Shown: in pieces, positions 37,560-46,459 of the stretch | How positions within the stretch are numbered: the first letter of the stretch is position 1 | Layout: each line of letters starts with the position of its first letter | Assembly: GCF_017355885.1 (NCBI RefSeq) | Contig: NZ_JAFEUU010000004.1 | Span: 1 to 64,000, forward strand | From: Sabulicella rubraurantiaca | GTDB taxonomy: Bacteria > Pseudomonadota > Alphaproteobacteria > Acetobacterales > Acetobacteraceae | DNA length: 64,000 nucleotides | Direction: 5' to 3' | Notes under the pieces: model-generated | What the model saw: only the letters and a program-made list of their open reading frames with translations | The model's database searches: none | What the model was told of the DNA's origin: nothing | Translations under genes and position numbers: made by a program

Positions 37560-37728
37560 GGATTGAGGAACACCTTCCGCGCCAGATTCCGTGAGTTTGC
37601 AGCTCGTTGCTTCGCAGGACGCCGTGAAGCGCCGACGACGCAGCTGAGCGGACGGAGAACCTGACCATCCCGTCCTGGCCGTATTGGCAAAAGGGCGATC
37701 GTCAGAACACGGCTCCGTTCAGGGCTTA

Positions 37729-37746
37729 GGGCTGGAATTCCAGCCC
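37729..37746. terminator. Perfect 18-bp palindrome, candidate bidirectional terminator
   Basis: GGGCTGG-AATT-CCAGCCC is perfectly symmetric. It lies between the convergent Bug and LysR genes. It could fold as a 7-bp stem with a 4-base loop, but no T-tract follows, so a protein-binding site is also possible. Confidence 0.4.
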
Positions 37747-37777
37747 CGAGCGATCCGGCATCAGTCCAGCGTATTGA

Positions 37778-38713
37778 TCACTCAGATGCGAAATCAGACA
37801 CGCCACATCTTGCCGCGAGGAAGTCCCGAAAGGCCCGTACCGGGGGGCTGAGATCGCGCTCTGGTGTGGTCACCGCCGCAATGGCCCGCGTTGATCGCGG
37901 GCGCAGAGGCACGGTTCGGCACCCGGCAAGGTCCAGCCCACTGAGCGCGGTACGTGGCAGAATGGTGGCGCCAATCCCTGCCGCGACCATCGCGACGACG
38001 GATGGGTTCGCCACCATCTCCTGTACAACACGGGGCATCAGGCCTGCTTCACGAAACAGGCCCTCGAGTGCCTCGCGCATCTCAATCCCCCGTGGATTAA
38101 GCACCAAAGGACGCTTAGCAACGTCGACGAGAGCCATGTGCCTGCTCCGCGCAGCGCCGTCGCCAGCTGGAAGCACGACCAGAAGCTCTTCATCGAAGAG
38201 CGGTGTGACGAGCAGCCCCTCCAGCCCATGACCGTGGGGCAGCAGCGCAATGTCCGTCCCGCCTCGCCGCAGCATCGCCAGGGCCGTGACGGAATCGGCG
38301 TCGCGCAGCCGAAGCTCGATCCCGGAATACTTGGCAGAGAACTCCAGCGCGAGGCGCGGCAGCAAGCTCGCCGCCAAGGAGGGCAGGACCACCACCGAGA
38401 CCAGGCCGCGCTGCAGCGATGCCTCCTCACGCAGACCGGCCATGAGCCGCAGGAGGTCGCCACAGACGCGGCGCAGCGGCTCTCGCATCGCCTCACCTTG
38501 CGGCGTCAAGGTGACGCTCCGTGTGGTGCGGTAAAGCAACGCAACCCCTAACGCCTGCTCCAGCTGCCGGACGCGTGTGCTGAGTGCCGACTGTGAAATG
38601 CTCATCCGCTCAGCCGCGCCGCGGAAGCTGCCAACCTCGATGACCGCCAGAAATGTGGCAAGGTGGCTGAGGTTGATATCGCGGAACAGCCGCGGGAGAT
38701 CTGCATCGGACAT
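37778..38713 (-). CDS. LysR-family transcriptional regulator
   Basis: A 311-residue LysR regulator. The N-terminal HTH (about 14-75) includes FLAVIEVGSFRGAAERMSIS and QSALSTRVRQLEQALG. The C-terminal periplasmic-binding-like effector domain follows (about 100-300). It is divergent from a Bug receptor gene with a palindromic site in the 99-base gap. By the usual LysR arrangement it should activate that Bug + AtuA-like + Bug operon in response to a pathway metabolite. Confidence 0.92.
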   Translation of the reverse strand: MSDADLPRLFRDINLSHLATFLAVIEVGSFRGAAERMSISQSALSTRVRQLEQALGVALLYRTTRSVTLTPQGEAMREPLRRVCGDLLRLMAGLREEASLQRGLVSVVVLPSLAASLLPRLALEFSAKYSGIELRLRDADSVTALAMLRRGGTDIALLPHGHGLEGLLVTPLFDEELLVVLPAGDGAARSRHMALVDVAKRPLVLNPRGIEMREALEGLFREAGLMPRVVQEMVANPSVVAMVAAGIGATILPRTALSGLDLAGCRTVPLRPRSTRAIAAVTTPERDLSPPVRAFRDFLAARCGVSDFASE

Positions 38714-38721
38714 CGATCACA

Positions 38722-38744
38722 ATTCCAGATCAATCTGCTCGAAT
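38722..38744. promoter_or_regulatory. Candidate LysR binding site
   Basis: A nested inverted repeat, ATTC-N-AGAT-CA-ATCT-N4-GAAT, lies just upstream of the LysR start and about 70 bases before the divergent Bug gene. The size and position are typical for a LysR recognition site. Confidence 0.4.
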
Positions 38745-38812
38745 GTAGCGTTTGACGCGACCCTCGTGCCATCCCTAGCCTGCCGAAAACCGCCCTCCGA
38801 AAGGGCGGATGG

Positions 38813-39814
38813 ATGAGGGCAACGTCAGACACAGCCATGCACGCTCGGTTCCCACGAAGGGGCCTTCCGGGCCTCGCGCTCCTCGCCGCGACGGCGCCGG
38901 CTCGGGCTCAGAGCCCTTCCCAGGCGGGGCGGCCCATTACGATCATCGTGCCCTTCGGCGCGGGGTCCAGCACCGATATCCTGGCCCGGATCATCGCACG
39001 CCGCATGTCGGCCGAACTGGGCCAGACGGTGCTGGTCGAGAATCGCGCCGGTGCGGGAGGGACGCTAGGCAGTCTTGCCGTCGCCCGCGCTGCGCCGGAT
39101 GGGCACACGCTGGTCATGGGCACCATCGCCTCGCACTCCATCAACGCATCGCTGATGCGAGACATCCCATACCGCGTACTGGAGGATTTCACACCCATCT
39201 CGCTGGTGGCGCAGTTCCCGAACCTGCTGGCGGCTGGACGGGACCTGCCGGCGGGCAGCATCCCGGAACTCGTGGAGTTGTCGCGCCAGGGACGTGGCTT
39301 GAACTTCGCCACCGGCGGCGTGGGCTCCTCGGGGCAGATGGCGGGCGAGTTGCTGCGGCTGCGCACAGGCGCGCACCTCAACCACGTTCCCTACCGCGAG
39401 GTCGGGCAGGCGATCAGCGACACCATTGCCGGCCACGTTCCGCTGCTGATCTATCAGGTGCCGGCGCTAGTCTCGGCCGTGAATGCCGGGCGCATCAAGG
39501 CATTGTCCGTGCTGGCTCCTCAGCGGACCCCGCTCCTGCCCGAAACGCCCACGCCGCGCGAGCAGGGTCTGGAGGATTTCGACGCGACGGCCTGGATGGG
39601 ACTGTTCGGCCCGCCGCATCTGCCCGACCGCATCACCACCCTGCTGCAAGGCTTGGTCGCCGGGGCGGCGCGCGACGAGGCGCTGCAGGCGCAGCTGACA
39701 CAGCAGGGCTTCACCTTCGTCGGCAGCGATCCGGCTGAGTTCCGGCGCTTCCTCCAGGCCGACATCACCAAATGGGCCGAGGTCGTTCGAGCAACGGGAG
39801 CAAGCAGTGATTGA
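38813..39814 (+). CDS. Bug/TctC-family periplasmic solute receptor
   Basis: A 333-residue receptor. The N-terminus includes RRGLPGLALLAATAPARA as a signal peptide; the in-frame ATG at 38837 is an alternative start. Bug motifs are VPFGAGSSTDILARII, VENRAGAGGTLG and RAAPDGHTL (His in place of the usual Tyr). It is the first gene of the LysR-flanked operon and its 3' end adjoins the AtuA-like gene. Confidence 0.92.
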   Translation: MRATSDTAMHARFPRRGLPGLALLAATAPARAQSPSQAGRPITIIVPFGAGSSTDILARIIARRMSAELGQTVLVENRAGAGGTLGSLAVARAAPDGHTLVMGTIASHSINASLMRDIPYRVLEDFTPISLVAQFPNLLAAGRDLPAGSIPELVELSRQGRGLNFATGGVGSSGQMAGELLRLRTGAHLNHVPYREVGQAISDTIAGHVPLLIYQVPALVSAVNAGRIKALSVLAPQRTPLLPETPTPREQGLEDFDATAWMGLFGPPHLPDRITTLLQGLVAGAARDEALQAQLTQQGFTFVGSDPAEFRRFLQADITKWAEVVRATGASSD

Positions 39815-39821
39815 GGATTCC

Positions 39822-41573
39822 ATGCGAACGGTTCCGCTGCGCGACATCGCCCATGCGCGCTCCGGTGAGAAGGGCGACAGTGCGATGGTTTCCGTCATCG
39901 CTTTCGAGGAGGCGGATTATCCTCTCCTCGCCGCGCAGGTGACGGTGGAGGCGGTGCGGGAGTTGTTCGGGCCCATCGCCCATGGCGCCATCATTCGCCA
40001 CGAGGTCCCGACACTCGGCGCCCTGAACTTCGTGCTCGACGGCGTCTTGGAAGGGGGACGTTCCCGCACATTGGCCTTCGAGGAGTCGGGGAAAGCGCTG
40101 TCCTCTTTGATGCTCACCCTGCCGGTGCGGGTTCCGGCCGGGCTTCCGCCCCGATGCGCCGTGCCACCCATGCCCGTCCGCGCCCCGCCACTGACAGGTC
40201 GATCGGTCCGCCTCGGGGCAGCCACCGCATGGTCGCGCGACCGCTTCGAGCACGCTACTGCGCTCGTGGAGCGGGGGCGGCTGGACTATTTGTGCTTCGA
40301 AAGCATGTCCGAGGTGACAATGAGCGCCGCCCAGGCTGCGTTCATGGAGGACGCGACCGCGCCGCCCTATGACCCCTATCTTGTGTCGCGGCTGAAGCCA
40401 ATTCTGAGTCGATGCAAGGATCGCGGTATCCGCATCATCAGCAACCAGGGCTGGCTTGATCCTCGCGCCGCCGCCCGGCGCGTCGCCGCGCTCGCACAGG
40501 AACTGGGGATTGAGGATCTTCGTGTCGCGGCGGTGACCGGCGGCCTCCTCACCGATCAGATCGCCGATCTGGACCTCGCCTTCCAGGAAACCGGACGACC
40601 AGTCGCGGAGAGCCGGGAGGCGATCGTCTCGGCAGAGGCCTATATGGGAGCCGAGGGGATTGCGGCAGCCCTGGCCGGCGGCGCCGATGTGGTGCTTACC
40701 TCGCGCGTCGCCGATGCCTGCCTTTATCTCGGTCCTCTGATGCATGAGTTCGGTTGGACGGCGGACGACCCTGACCTCATGGCGCGAGGCATGATCATCG
40801 GCCACCTGATGGAATGCGGGACGCAGATCTGCGGCGGCTATTTTGCCGATCCCGGCCGGAAGGAGGTTCCGGACCTCGCTGATATCGGAAGTCCGATTGC
40901 CGAGGTGACAGAAGACCGCGTCGTGCTGTCGAAGCTGCCGGGCAGTGGCGGGCTGCTGACGCCAGCTACCTGCAAGGAGCAGCTTCTCTACGAGGTGGGC
41001 GACCCCGCCAATTATCTCTGCCCGGATTGCGTGGCCGATCTGACGCAGGCCCGCTTCGTGCAGCGTGCCCCTGACGAGGTCGAGGTCCTGATCGGCCCGA
41101 CCCCCGGCAAGCCACGGCCGGCGACATTGAAGGTCCTGGTCGGGCTGCGCGAAGGCTTCATGACCGAGGAAATGGTGATCTTCGCGGGCCCCGCCGCCCT
41201 GGCGCGCGCTGAGGCCACACGCGCCCTACTCGAGGAGCGTTTCCGCCGCGTCGATCTCCAGGCCGAGGCGCTGCGCTTCGACCTGTTGGGCCTCAACGCC
41301 GTGCACCGGGAGGCGACGCCGCCCGCAACACACGAGCCCTACGAGGTCATTCTCCGCGTCGCTCTAAGGACGACGAGCCGCCAGGAAGCGGAGAAGCTGC
41401 GCCGTGAAGTGGACCCGCTCGCGGTGAACGGTCTGGCCGGCACCGGAAAATGGGCCACGAGTGCCTCGGGGTCCCGTATCCGGCCAGTCGTTGGGCTGCA
41501 ATCCTGCCTGGTCCAGCGAGACGTGCCTCGGTGGGAAGTGACGACGATCTCTGTCGCGAAGGAGGCCGCATAA
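39822..41573 (+). CDS. AtuA-like acyclic terpene utilisation family protein with N-terminal AtuA-related domain
   Basis: A 583-residue protein from the ATG at 39822 (GAGGA 5 bases upstream; a GTG at 39807 is possible). Residues 1-100, starting VPLRDIAHARSGEKGDSAMV, match the small AtuA-related ferredoxin-fold domain. That domain is normally a separate protein or at the C-terminus. Residues about 125-575 are the AtuA/DUF1446 domain: YLCFESMSEVTMS, IISNQGWLDPRAAA and VLTSRVADACLYLGPL. AtuA is required for growth on acyclic terpenes in Pseudomonas, but the family is broader. It lies between two Bug receptors, suggesting catabolism of an acid they import. Confidence 0.9.
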   Translation: MRTVPLRDIAHARSGEKGDSAMVSVIAFEEADYPLLAAQVTVEAVRELFGPIAHGAIIRHEVPTLGALNFVLDGVLEGGRSRTLAFEESGKALSSLMLTLPVRVPAGLPPRCAVPPMPVRAPPLTGRSVRLGAATAWSRDRFEHATALVERGRLDYLCFESMSEVTMSAAQAAFMEDATAPPYDPYLVSRLKPILSRCKDRGIRIISNQGWLDPRAAARRVAALAQELGIEDLRVAAVTGGLLTDQIADLDLAFQETGRPVAESREAIVSAEAYMGAEGIAAALAGGADVVLTSRVADACLYLGPLMHEFGWTADDPDLMARGMIIGHLMECGTQICGGYFADPGRKEVPDLADIGSPIAEVTEDRVVLSKLPGSGGLLTPATCKEQLLYEVGDPANYLCPDCVADLTQARFVQRAPDEVEVLIGPTPGKPRPATLKVLVGLREGFMTEEMVIFAGPAALARAEATRALLEERFRRVDLQAEALRFDLLGLNAVHREATPPATHEPYEVILRVALRTTSRQEAEKLRREVDPLAVNGLAGTGKWATSASGSRIRPVVGLQSCLVQRDVPRWEVTTISVAKEAA

Positions 41574-41575
41574 CC

Positions 41576-42550
41576 ATGCTTCGGCGAACGCTGCTGGCTG
41601 CGCTCACGCTCGGTGCGGGGCCTGCCTTAGCCCAGCCAGCCACCAATGCTTGGCCTGCGCGCCAGCCTATAACCATGATCCTGCCTGCTGGCCCTGGCGG
41701 CTCTTCGGACCCTTTGGCGCGGCTCCTGGCGGAGGAAATCGGCAAGCGCATCGGCCAGAGTATCATCGTGCAGAACCGGCCGGGCGCCGGCGGCAATATC
41801 GGCATGGCGCAGGCGGCCCGTTCGCGGCCCGACGGCTATACACTGGTGATCTCATGGACCGGGCCGCTGGCAACCAACCTCGCCCTCTACCGCGACGTGG
41901 GTTACGACCCGCGGCGCGACTTGGCGCCGGTGGGGATGGTGGGCTGCACACCTAACGTGCTGGCAGTGAGCGCCACATCACCTGCACGAGACCTTTCTCT
42001 TTTCATGGAGGGCACGCGTGACCGTGGTTCGCAGGTCTCCTACGGCACCACCGGCGTTGGCAGCTCCTGGCACATTGCCGGGGAGATGGTGAATCTGCGG
42101 ATCGGCAACCGCCTCACTCACGTGCCCTATACAACCCCTTCCGCTGCGCTCAGTGATCTGTTGGGGGGGCGCCTGGATGCGATTTTCCCGGTCGTCCCGA
42201 TGACGGTGCCACATGTGCAGGCGGGGACGATCCGGGTGCTGGCGGTCTTCTCGGAACGCCGCTCCAGCGTGCTGCCGGAAGTACCGACCACCGCCGAGTT
42301 GGGGCATCCCGAGCTGGTCAGCGAAACCTGCTTTGCCCTCCTGGCACCCAACGGGACCCCAGCGACGTTGATTGAGCGCCTGAACCTGGAGCTGAATGCC
42401 ATCCTTGCCGAGCCCGACATGCGCGCCCGTATCGAAGCGATGGGCGTTTCGGTCTCCGGCGGCCCGCCGGCGGACCTGTCTCGGTACTTGGAACGTGAGA
42501 TCCCGCGGCAGGCGGAGATTGTAGCGGCATCGGGTGCCAAGGCAGACTGA
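41576..42550 (+). CDS. Bug/TctC-family periplasmic solute receptor
   Basis: A 324-residue receptor from the ATG at 41576 (AAGGAGG at 10 bases). A signal peptide ends LGAGPALAQ. Bug motifs are LPAGPGGSSDPLARLLA, VQNRPGAGGNIG and RSRPDGYTL. The start is two bases after the AtuA-like stop, so it belongs to the same operon as the third gene. Confidence 0.93.
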   Translation: MLRRTLLAALTLGAGPALAQPATNAWPARQPITMILPAGPGGSSDPLARLLAEEIGKRIGQSIIVQNRPGAGGNIGMAQAARSRPDGYTLVISWTGPLATNLALYRDVGYDPRRDLAPVGMVGCTPNVLAVSATSPARDLSLFMEGTRDRGSQVSYGTTGVGSSWHIAGEMVNLRIGNRLTHVPYTTPSAALSDLLGGRLDAIFPVVPMTVPHVQAGTIRVLAVFSERRSSVLPEVPTTAELGHPELVSETCFALLAPNGTPATLIERLNLELNAILAEPDMRARIEAMGVSVSGGPPADLSRYLEREIPRQAEIVAASGAKAD

Positions 42551-42560
42551 GGGCGGGCAA

Positions 42561-42580
42561 CGCGGCATTCATGCTCCGCG
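42561..42580 (+). terminator. Hairpin after the Bug gene
   Basis: CGCGG pairs with CCGCG around GCATTCATGC-like inner sequence, 10 bases after the stop. There is no T-tract, so this is only a candidate. Confidence 0.35.
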
Positions 42581-42787
42581 GGGGTCATCGCCTTGGGGAC
42601 GTCGTTCGGAGCAAGCGTGACCTAACCCACGCAGGATGAGCACCACTTGCGAGCCCTGCGGTGCAGCTGTGGCATTCGGTTGCGGTGCTTGAGCGCAGGC
42701 ACTTATGCTCGTCCAGCGCCTGCAGCGCCGCATGTATACTCAGTCAGACCTTCTTTGTGATCCGCATGTGACCGAAGGAGCACCCGC

Positions 42788-43744
42788 ATGATCGCACGCC
42801 GCCTCGCCCTTGCCCTTCCGCTCGCCCTTCCATCGGGCCGGGCTTCCGCGCAGGGAGGGGGCTTCGGACAGCGGCCTATTCGCCTCATCGTGCCGCGCGC
42901 GCCGGGCGGGGGCTCGGATATCCTGGCGCGGACACTCGCTCCGTCCCTTTCGGCCGAGTTGCGGCAGACCATCGTCGTGGAGAACCGGCCCGATGCGACG
43001 GCGATCATCGGTGCGGAGCACGTCGCGCGATCGGCCCCGGATGGCCACACGATCTACCTCGCGGACAACTCCTTCTACTTCAATCCATCCATCAATCCCC
43101 GCCTTCCCTACGACACGATCAACGACTTCAGCGGCATCACCATGATGGCCCACGCACCCGTGGTGCTCATCATCGGGCGGCAGGTGCAGGCGACCAACCT
43201 CCGGGAACTGATTGCGCTGGCAAAGGCCAATCCGGGGCGCCTCAGCTACGCCTCAGGCGGAGTCGGAGCCTCCACGCATTTCGCCGGGGTGCTGCTGGCG
43301 CTGCGCGCGGGGATCGAGCTAATCCATGTCCCCTATCGCTCCTCCGGTCCCGCGCTCACGGCGCTCATGTCGGGCGAGGTGACCATGAACTTCGGCGGCT
43401 TTGCCGCGGCGGGTGAACTGATCCGGGCAGGCACCGTGCGCGCCATCGCGAAAACCACCGAGGGCGTCGACCCGTCCATTCCCACCTTCGAAGCCGCGGG
43501 GCTGCCGGGCGTCGATGTCGCCAGCCTCTGGGGTCTGCATGCCCCCGCCGGCACCCCCCTCCCCCTGCGTCAGACGATCCGCGACGCGGTGAACAAGGTA
43601 ATGGAAGATCCGGAACTACGCGCGCGCCTGAACCAGATGGGCTACCAGCCGATCAACAACACGCCCGAGGAACACGATGCGCAGACGCGCGCCATTGTCC
43701 AGCAATGGGTCGAGATCGGACGCCGGGTGAACCTGCACCAGTAA
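42788..43744 (+). CDS. Bug/TctC-family periplasmic solute receptor
   Basis: A 318-residue receptor with signal peptide LALALPLALPSGRASAQ. Bug motifs are VPRAPGGGSDILARTLA, VENRPDATAIIG (the usual GAGG loop is changed to DATA) and RSAPDGHTI. It has its own 237-base upstream region and ends 5 bases before the convergent SDR stop. Confidence 0.92.
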   Translation: MIARRLALALPLALPSGRASAQGGGFGQRPIRLIVPRAPGGGSDILARTLAPSLSAELRQTIVVENRPDATAIIGAEHVARSAPDGHTIYLADNSFYFNPSINPRLPYDTINDFSGITMMAHAPVVLIIGRQVQATNLRELIALAKANPGRLSYASGGVGASTHFAGVLLALRAGIELIHVPYRSSGPALTALMSGEVTMNFGGFAAAGELIRAGTVRAIAKTTEGVDPSIPTFEAAGLPGVDVASLWGLHAPAGTPLPLRQTIRDAVNKVMEDPELRARLNQMGYQPINNTPEEHDAQTRAIVQQWVEIGRRVNLHQ

Positions 43745-43749
43745 CCGGG

Positions 43750-44571
43750 TCAGACCGTCTTCGACATGAAGCCGCCATCCACAAGCAGCTCCGTGCCGGT
43801 GATGTAGCGGGCCTCGTCGGACGCCAGGAACAATGCGGCGTACGCCACATCCCAGGCATCACCGCGGCGTCCCATCGGCACACGCCGGCGTGCCTCCTCC
43901 TGGATGGCATTGGCGTCGCCGCGGTTTCCCTGCCGCGCGATGCGGTGCGCGATGAGCGGCGTGTCCATCATGCCGGGGATGATCGTGTTGGCCCTGATCC
44001 CATCCGGCGCATGCCGGACCGCGATCTGCCGGGTCAGCTGAACCAAGGCGGCCTTCCCCGCCGAATAGCCGGCATGGTCATGCCCAAGATGGCGTAGCCC
44101 GCCGATCGAGCCGACGGTGTTGATCACGCCGCGCCCCTGGCGGACCATGACCGGCAGCACTGCCTTGCTGCCGATGAAGACGCTGGTGCAGTTGATGTCG
44201 AGCTGTGCCCGGAAGGTCTCGACCGACATCTCGATCGGCCCGCCCGGTGCGCCGCGGCCGACGTTGCAGTGCAGTATGTCCAAGCGGCCATGCCGGGCCA
44301 CCGTCTCTGCCACAATGCGGTTGGTCTCCTCCTCATCCAGCACGTCAAGCGCTGCGACATCGCAGGCGCCGCCCTCCTCGCGGATGAGTGTCGCGGTGGC
44401 CTCCGCGGCGGGAAGGTCCCGGTCGGTCACCACGACATGGGCGCCGGCGCGGGAGAAGAGGACAGCCGTCGCGCGCCCGTTGCCCCATCCTGGCGCACAG
44501 CTGCCGGCACCGGTCACCAGGGCGACGCGGCCTGCGAGACGCCCAGTCACCGGCATGTCAGGAGGGTTCAT
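43750..44571 (-). CDS. SDR-family oxidoreductase
   Basis: A 273-residue short-chain dehydrogenase. The cofactor loop is TGAGSCAPGWGNGRA, longer than the usual TGxxxGIG. Catalytic Ser is in VGSIGGL and YSAGK follows. The C-terminus ends TELLVDGGF. It is downstream of the polysaccharide deacetylase on the same strand (26-base gap). Confidence 0.9.
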   Translation of the reverse strand: MNPPDMPVTGRLAGRVALVTGAGSCAPGWGNGRATAVLFSRAGAHVVVTDRDLPAAEATATLIREEGGACDVAALDVLDEEETNRIVAETVARHGRLDILHCNVGRGAPGGPIEMSVETFRAQLDINCTSVFIGSKAVLPVMVRQGRGVINTVGSIGGLRHLGHDHAGYSAGKAALVQLTRQIAVRHAPDGIRANTIIPGMMDTPLIAHRIARQGNRGDANAIQEEARRRVPMGRRGDAWDVAYAALFLASDEARYITGTELLVDGGFMSKTV

Positions 44572-44597
44572 GGTGCAGTCTTCCTTGGGGAGCGGAT

Positions 44598-45437
44598 TCA
44601 GGATGCTGCCTTCGCCCGCGTGCGGAACTCCTGTTGCACCTCGTCGAGGGTCAAGAACTCGGCACCCTGCCGCGTGAGCTCATCGATCAGCTTCTCAAGG
44701 ATCAGCATGCGGTGGCCACGCCCGATGACGTAGGGATGGAAGGTGTAGACGAGCATCCCCCATTCGGTCGTCCGGCGCATGTACTCGAAATCCGCGATCC
44801 AGTTCTCGAGCACTGCGTTCGCATTGGCGAGGCCTGGAAGAATCTGCTCCTTGGTCCGGATGAACTCGAAATGCGGGTGGTCATCGAGGCTCCAGGAGAT
44901 CGGCATCTCGACCAAATCAATGGTCTCGCCAAACACCATGGGCTGGTCAGGCTCCACCTTGTCGCCACGCCGGGCGAAGTAGGGCTCGCAATCGTGCCCC
45001 ATCATGGAGCTGTCATAGCTGCAGCCATGCTTGAGGCAGAGGTCGAGGGTGCGGTCGCTGATATCCCAGGCGGGCGACCTGTAGCCCTGTGGCCCCTGCC
45101 CCGTCAGCTCCTTGATAGCGGCGACCGCGCGCTCGAACTCCTCGGCCTCGCGCTTCGCCTCGAGCTGGGCCGGCGGGACATGGCTCCAGCCGTGATGGCC
45201 GATCTCATGCCCTTCGCGCACCAGGCGCTCGCACGCCGCGGGGTAGGTCTTGATGACGACGCCGGGGACGTACCAGGAGGATTTGAGACCCCGGCTGCGG
45301 AGCAGGTCCAGGATCCGTCCCGCGCCGATCACGCCGAACTCGCCGCGCGAGATTGGCGTGGGTGTCGTCATGCCGCGCGCCGCGAAACCGGACCAGGTGT
45401 CGAAGTCGAATGAAAGGCAGGCGATGTGACGCGGCAT
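44598..45437 (-). CDS. Polysaccharide deacetylase-family (PuuE/NodB-fold) hydrolase
   Basis: A 279-residue NodB-fold protein of the cytosolic type related to allantoinase PuuE and peptidoglycan deacetylases. Motif 1 is SFDFDTWSG, motif 2 is EIGHHGWSH (metal His pair), and YRSPAWD is motif 3. No signal peptide is seen. In this subfamily substrates are often cyclic ureides or imides rather than glycans. It is divergent from an Asp/Glu racemase-like gene. Confidence 0.9.
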   Translation of the reverse strand: MPRHIACLSFDFDTWSGFAARGMTTPTPISRGEFGVIGAGRILDLLRSRGLKSSWYVPGVVIKTYPAACERLVREGHEIGHHGWSHVPPAQLEAKREAEEFERAVAAIKELTGQGPQGYRSPAWDISDRTLDLCLKHGCSYDSSMMGHDCEPYFARRGDKVEPDQPMVFGETIDLVEMPISWSLDDHPHFEFIRTKEQILPGLANANAVLENWIADFEYMRRTTEWGMLVYTFHPYVIGRGHRMLILEKLIDELTRQGAEFLTLDEVQQEFRTRAKAAS

Positions 45438-45559
45438 TCGCGGAGCCTCCTGGGGTGCGGGGACTCGCCGCCGCTTGCAGTCATGTTACCGTTCCCGAGG
45501 ATGACTCCGCGCCACCACCCCTGCAAGGCCCCGCATATCGTCCAAGGAGCAAGCCACAC

Positions 45560-46411
45560 GTGACCAAGCCCCGCCTCCTGCTGGTGAACGCCTTTCAGCT
45601 TTCCCCTGGTTCCGGCTACACGCTGCGCCCTCCCAGCGGCGACCGCGAGACGCTGGTGATGGACTATGAAAATGTCGCCCATCACCTCGCCGATGTGGAT
45701 TGGGATGCGCATCCCGGCGCACCTGCGAGTCACGGCGACCACCCGGTCGAAACGCGGGAGGAGTTCCTGATCGTTGGCGCCAACCGCATCCGTGTCGTGC
45801 GCGAGGCCTGCGAGAAGGGCGGATGGGACGCCATTGTCCTCCTGGGTGGTGGCGATCCGGGCTTCACGGAGAGCGTGGAGATCGGGCGCCGCTTCGGCAT
45901 CCCGGTGACAAGCTGCGCCCATGCCCAGATGCATCTTGCAACGATGCTGGGCCACCGCTTCGGCATCGTGGATATCTCCGAGACGCACAACGTCCAGATG
46001 GCGCGTCTGGTGGTCGAATACCGCTTCACCGAGCATTGCTCTGGCATCCGCAACATTGACTTCCCGCTTCCACGCCCGGCCAACAAGGGCCGCCCGAGCA
46101 TTTCAGAAGAGCGCGCCAAGGCCCTGCGCGGCGAAGCCTCCGCAATGCTGGACGCGGCGGTCGCCGCCGCCGAGGCCGCTATCGAGGAGGACGGGGCAGA
46201 AAGCATCATCCTTGGCTGCTCGGCCGCATATTGGATGCGGCCTTTCCTGCAGAACCGGTTGACGGAAGCAGGCTGGGACGTGCCGGTCCTCGAAGGCTAT
46301 TCCAGCGCCATCGAGATGGCCAAGCTTATGATACGCATGAAGCTGACGGCAAGCGGCCTCGCCTATCCGATGGACCCGCCGAAGCGGTCCCGCCGGCGGA
46401 AGCTCGTCTAA
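45560..46411 (+). CDS. Asp/Glu/hydantoin racemase-superfamily protein lacking the first Cys
   Basis: A 283-residue protein from the GTG at 45560 (AAGGAG at 9 bases). The fold is the hydantoin racemase/Asp racemase type: VLLGGGDPGFTESV aligns with the usual ACFGDPG, and PVTSCAHAQMHLATMLGHRF and IILGCSAAYW follow. The first catalytic Cys position is Gly (about G96) while the second Cys (LGCSA) is kept. It may be a maleate-isomerase-like or non-racemising member. It lies opposite a cyclic-amide-type deacetylase homologue. Confidence 0.82.
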   Translation: MTKPRLLLVNAFQLSPGSGYTLRPPSGDRETLVMDYENVAHHLADVDWDAHPGAPASHGDHPVETREEFLIVGANRIRVVREACEKGGWDAIVLLGGGDPGFTESVEIGRRFGIPVTSCAHAQMHLATMLGHRFGIVDISETHNVQMARLVVEYRFTEHCSGIRNIDFPLPRPANKGRPSISEERAKALRGEASAMLDAAVAAAEAAIEEDGAESIILGCSAAYWMRPFLQNRLTEAGWDVPVLEGYSSAIEMAKLMIRMKLTASGLAYPMDPPKRSRRRKLV

Positions 46412-46459
46412 GGCTGCGCCCGCGGGCGGCATCGCCCAGCCCTGATGGCACGCAGACAA

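Noticed and set aside
39765-40805. Long minus-strand frame antisense to the AtuA-like gene
   Set aside because: It is an antisense shadow caused by high GC: rich in Arg/Gly/His with no family resemblance, while the plus strand carries clear AtuA motifs.
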